Shown here one piece after another: positions 61,502 through 64,000 of a stretch of 64,000 bases of DNA (the stretch's first letter is position 1; every line of letters starts with the position of its first letter). A program made the position numbers and the translations under genes. The stretch is from JAALLB01 sp017643495 (GTDB lineage Bacteria; Pseudomonadota; Alphaproteobacteria; Rhizobiales; Rhizobiaceae), in NCBI GenBank assembly GCA_965216105.1, contig OZ244147.1, positions 3,348,001-3,412,000 on the forward strand, given 5' to 3'. Under the pieces are notes generated by a model. The model made no database searches, was not told where the DNA came from, and was given only the letters and a program-made list of their open reading frames with translations.

Positions 61502-61881
61502 GACGGCTCCACATCGGTACGATGGCCGAGCGCGCGAAGAAGCTCCCGCCGCATCAGCGCCACGTCGGCGCATGCGCGCCGAATGTCGCGTTCCGTATCG
61601 GGGAGAACGGGAAGCGTGCCGAGATTTGCCATCTTGGCGAGCTGGTTCAGATTATTGGCGATCCTCGATTGGCCAAGCATGGCCAGTACCTGCGCCAACT
61701 TCTGTTCATCCTTAATCGGGCGACGAGACCGCGCCCGTGCACGTTTCTTCTTGAGCCCCTGACCGTCGAAGACCTTGCGACGGATATACGCCCCAAGCGG
61801 CATGTCGCCAGCCAGCTCCTCAAGCCTAGCGCGTTCTTCAAAAGTCAGTCTGAGGGAAAAGGGAGGTGTCTTTGTCGTCAT
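61498..61881 (-). CDS. MobC-like relaxosome protein
   Basis: A 127-residue basic protein. PFSLRLTFEERARLEELAGD is a ribbon-helix-helix-like start, and LGQSRIANNLNQLAKMANLG is the conserved MobC segment. MobC proteins bind near oriT and help the relaxase open the DNA. It is translationally coupled on both sides: to the relaxase downstream and to a very small frame upstream. Confidence 0.85.
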   Translation of the reverse strand: MTTKTPPFSLRLTFEERARLEELAGDMPLGAYIRRKVFDGQGLKKKRARARSRRPIKDEQKLAQVLAMLGQSRIANNLNQLAKMANLGTLPVLPDTERDIRRACADVALMRRELLRALGHRTDVEPS

Positions 61882-62006
61882 CGCGCCACCCCGCAAATGT
61901 CCCGTTCGGGGGCATTTGCAGGGATTTGGATTGCGCTAAGCACCTGATTCCATTGGGCGAGAATATCGAACAGGGTGTTCGAACTTTCTCCTCCTAGGTG
62001 CGCCAT
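61878..62006 (-). CDS. Tiny gene or relic coupled to mobC
   Basis: A possible 42-residue product (MAHLGGESSNTLFDILAQWN and onward) whose stop overlaps the mobC start as ATGA. A related coding relic is at 20164-20265. The frame continues upstream to 62123 without a clear start, so this may be the end of a formerly longer gene. Confidence 0.45.
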   Translation of the reverse strand: MAHLGGESSNTLFDILAQWNQVLSAIQIPANAPERDICGVAR

Positions 62007-62119
62007 TCTCACTACGTTCAAACATCGACCAAGTTTATCAGTTCGAACTTCGGACGGCAGGGGTTGCCGTTTTCCTTGCTGCGAACAATTGTTTACTGGC
62101 AGATATTTGTGCCGCCGGT

Positions 62120-63457
62120 TCAAGAGCCTTTCCGGAATTCGCCCAGCTCGAAGCGGATTGTCTTCAATGCTTCTTCTAGGTCCGCCATTGGCACGCCGCC
62201 AAAAGCAAGCCTGAGTGCCTGGGGAACCGGCTCCGTTGCCGCATAGGGCGCACCCGGAGAAACTGCCACACCCTTTTCCTTCAACCGGGCCACCAGCGGA
62301 CCTGCCCGCTCACCCGGTTGCAGGGGCAGCCAGCCAAAGCCTGCATTGCGATGTCCGGTGACGGCATCCCCACCCAGTATTTCACGGCAAAGCTTCTGGC
62401 GTTCAAACCCGTCCTCTCGTCGCACTGCCTCGCATTGTGCCAGCGTTCCATCCTCAATCCATGCCGTCACCAGCGATGACATCAGGGCTGGCGTATTCCA
62501 GGTGGTCGCACGTATCACAGTGAGCAGACGATCGACGTAGCGGGCGGGAGAAACAAGATACCCGACCCTTAAACCCGTACCAATGCTTTTGGAATAACCA
62601 CCGACATGCACTGTCCTTTCCGGGGCCAGTTCCCTAAAGGTTGGGGGAGGATCCGTTTCCAGAAATGCATATGCTGCATCTTCAATCAGCAACAAATCGT
62701 GTTTTCGCGCCACTGACACCAACGCGCACCGCGTATCTTCATTCATCACGGCCCCGAGCGGATTATGCACTGTAGGCATGAGGTAAACGGCCCGAAGCGG
62801 TTTTGTGTGGCACAACCGGTCAAGTGCGTCCGGTGACATCAGGCCGCCTTCACCTTCAACTGCGACGAGCGGCATGTTCTGAACCGCAGCAAGGGTTTTG
62901 AAACCAGCATATGTCAACGGGTCCACGCCGATCGTTTCCCCACGGCCGATCAACCCGATAACCACAAGAGACAGTGCATGCTGGCAACCGGAAGTAACAA
63001 GTAAATGATCCGGATCAACATGACCGAGTCGGCGCCCTGCTTCGGTGGCAAACACTTTCCTTTCGTGGGGTCGCCCGGCATGGGGCTGATATCTCAACAT
63101 GGCCTCAAGGTCTCCACCAGCGGCCAATCGCTTGATGGCGGAACGCAACATTTCCGCATCCGCCATATTACCGGGCATGTTGAAGACGAGGTCCACAAGA
63201 CCGTCCGAAACCGATTGTTCTATTCCCAGACTTGCCGGCACCCCTGCATCGCGAACAAAGACACCGCGGCCACGCTCTCCAACAATCAGGCCGCGTTTTT
63301 CAAGCTCCCGATAGGTACGGGTGGCTGTAGCCAGAGCAACTCCATGGTGATCCGCAAACGCCCTGTGGGTGGGGAGACGTGTGCCGGGTGCAAGCGTTCC
63401 GTCCGCGATCCGGGCGGCAACGGTTTCTGCAAGTTCTGCAAAACGGGACTTTGGCAT
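62120..63457 (-). CDS. MocR-family regulator (GntR HTH plus aminotransferase-like domain)
   Basis: A 445-residue protein. The GntR-type winged helix (residues 1-70) shows ADGTLAPGTRLPTHRAFADH and ATATRTYRELEKRGLIVGER. The fold-type I aminotransferase-like domain (about 95-440) has the PLP site: VHNPLGAV, the aspartate in LLIEDAAYAF and the Schiff-base lysine in GGYSKSIGTGLRVGY. MocR proteins use PLP chemistry to sense metabolites. It is divergent from an MFS transporter gene that it probably controls. It appears to be host chromosome beyond the element. Confidence 0.93.
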   Translation of the reverse strand: MPKSRFAELAETVAARIADGTLAPGTRLPTHRAFADHHGVALATATRTYRELEKRGLIVGERGRGVFVRDAGVPASLGIEQSVSDGLVDLVFNMPGNMADAEMLRSAIKRLAAGGDLEAMLRYQPHAGRPHERKVFATEAGRRLGHVDPDHLLVTSGCQHALSLVVIGLIGRGETIGVDPLTYAGFKTLAAVQNMPLVAVEGEGGLMSPDALDRLCHTKPLRAVYLMPTVHNPLGAVMNEDTRCALVSVARKHDLLLIEDAAYAFLETDPPPTFRELAPERTVHVGGYSKSIGTGLRVGYLVSPARYVDRLLTVIRATTWNTPALMSSLVTAWIEDGTLAQCEAVRREDGFERQKLCREILGGDAVTGHRNAGFGWLPLQPGERAGPLVARLKEKGVAVSPGAPYAATEPVPQALRLAFGGVPMADLEEALKTIRFELGEFRKGS

Positions 63458-63560
63458 CGGGCCTTCCAGAAAGTGGAACTGTATTTAGTACAATAAAAAT
63501 ATTGTAATGGATTTGATATAATGTCAATACCGCCGGAGACATATCAGCGAGGATTGCACC

Positions 63561-64000
63561 ATGTTCCGTTCTCTGGCAGCTACCGGTCTTGCACTGGCAT
63601 TGTTCACCGTCACCTTCGCCGTGAACCTGCAGGCTCCCCTCTACAGCGCCTATGTTGCAGAAAGCGGAATGGGTGCTGCTGCTGTAACCATTGCCTTTTC
63701 AGCCTATGTGGCAGGCCTGATGCCCACACTGCTATTACTGGGTGGACTTTCGGACCGTATCGGCAGGCGGACACCGATTGCCATTTCACTGATGCTTGGT
63801 GTACTGGCGACCGGGCTACTGGTCGTTTCGCCTTCATGGATGAGCCTGATCATCGCAAGGTTGTTGCTGGGGGTGGGAACCGGTCTCGCGACGACAGCCG
63901 GTACAGCTTACATGGCAGAACTCATGGGCGCGGACCACACCCGGCGGGCCGCACTTGTTGTTACCTCGGCAACAAGTCTGGGTTTCGGAGGTGGCGCTCT
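63561..64000 (+). CDS. MFS transporter (3' end outside window)
   Basis: The first 146 residues of a major facilitator protein. Membrane helices are evident from the start (MFRSLAATGLALALFTVTFA), with the family's loop 2-3 motif GGLSDRIGRRTP and helix 4-5 pattern ARLLLGVGTGLATTAGTAYM. The substrate cannot be judged. It is divergent from the MocR-type regulator with 103 bp between them, an arrangement typical of a regulated efflux or uptake gene. Confidence 0.9.
   Translation, partial: MFRSLAATGLALALFTVTFAVNLQAPLYSAYVAESGMGAAAVTIAFSAYVAGLMPTLLLLGGLSDRIGRRTPIAISLMLGVLATGLLVVSPSWMSLIIARLLLGVGTGLATTAGTAYMAELMGADHTRRAALVVTSATSLGFGGGA

Noticed and set aside
37574..62006. A self-transmissible conjugative element (ICE)
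   Set aside because: No VirB/Trb mating-pair-formation genes such as a VirB4 ATPase, VirB6, VirB9 or VirB10 can be found, so it is mobilizable rather than self-transmissible.
1..64000. Insertion sequences or transposase genes
   Set aside because: I found no DDE or HUH transposase and no inverted repeats bounding a transposon-sized unit; mobility here is due to the tyrosine and serine recombinases.

Overview
The window looks like the chromosome of an alphaproteobacterium, probably of the Hyphomicrobiales. The main evidence is the rpmH-rnpA-yidC-engB block, the rhizobial-style YidC, an IalB-family protein, and the tRNA-Arg genes used as insertion sites. Vertically inherited genes alternate with two separate mobile regions.

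Bases 1-7451 are the right end of a genomic island. A tyrosine integrase, an excisionase-like protein and a protein made of a solitary integrase arm domain sit next to a 48-base copy of the 3' half of tRNA-Arg(CCG), which marks the junction at 7404-7451. The cargo in view is an XRE regulator followed by a very large STAND-type ATPase (over 1072 residues, cut by the window edge) with an N-terminal PD-(D/E)XK nuclease-like domain, a probable anti-phage sensor.

From about 7.4 to 20 kb is a surface/secretion region. It has a decayed LysR gene, an IalB protein, a 1267-residue autotransporter, a DUF805 protein with an exported partner, a DUF2541-like exported protein, two LuxR-type regulators (one fused to an alpha/beta-hydrolase that has lost catalytic residues) and three consecutive DUF3592-like membrane proteins. 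Three promoters here share an identical 18-bp element, always in the same orientation to the gene.

From 20.4 to 37.4 kb is ordinary chromosome: an Rrf2/AhpD-like pair, several ArsR regulators paired with SRPBCC or glyoxalase-fold proteins, a LysR/Old-Yellow-Enzyme divergon, a molybdate uptake operon (ModE-like, modABC), engB-yidC-rnpA-rpmH on the minus strand, a TVP38-family membrane protein, a flavoprotein disulfide reductase and a sensor kinase.

From 37.5 to about 62.0 kb is an integrative mobilizable element. A large serine recombinase reads into tRNA-Arg(ACG) at the left edge; a VirD4-like coupling ATPase, a MobC-like protein and a relaxase give mobilization, but no mating-pair-formation genes are present, so a helper would be needed. 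The cargo is dense in defence: a type I restriction-modification operon with a GmrSD-like enzyme embedded between hsdS and hsdR, a three-gene HNH/unknown/nucleotidyltransferase cassette with no family name I can assign, and a SPARDA-type short Argonaute system (DUF4365-APAZ nuclease plus short pAgo). The element also encodes the anti-restriction protease ArdC. Two stretches packed with short hairpins lie directly upstream of the restriction operon and of ardC. The window ends in chromosomal genes for a MocR-type regulator and a divergent MFS transporter.
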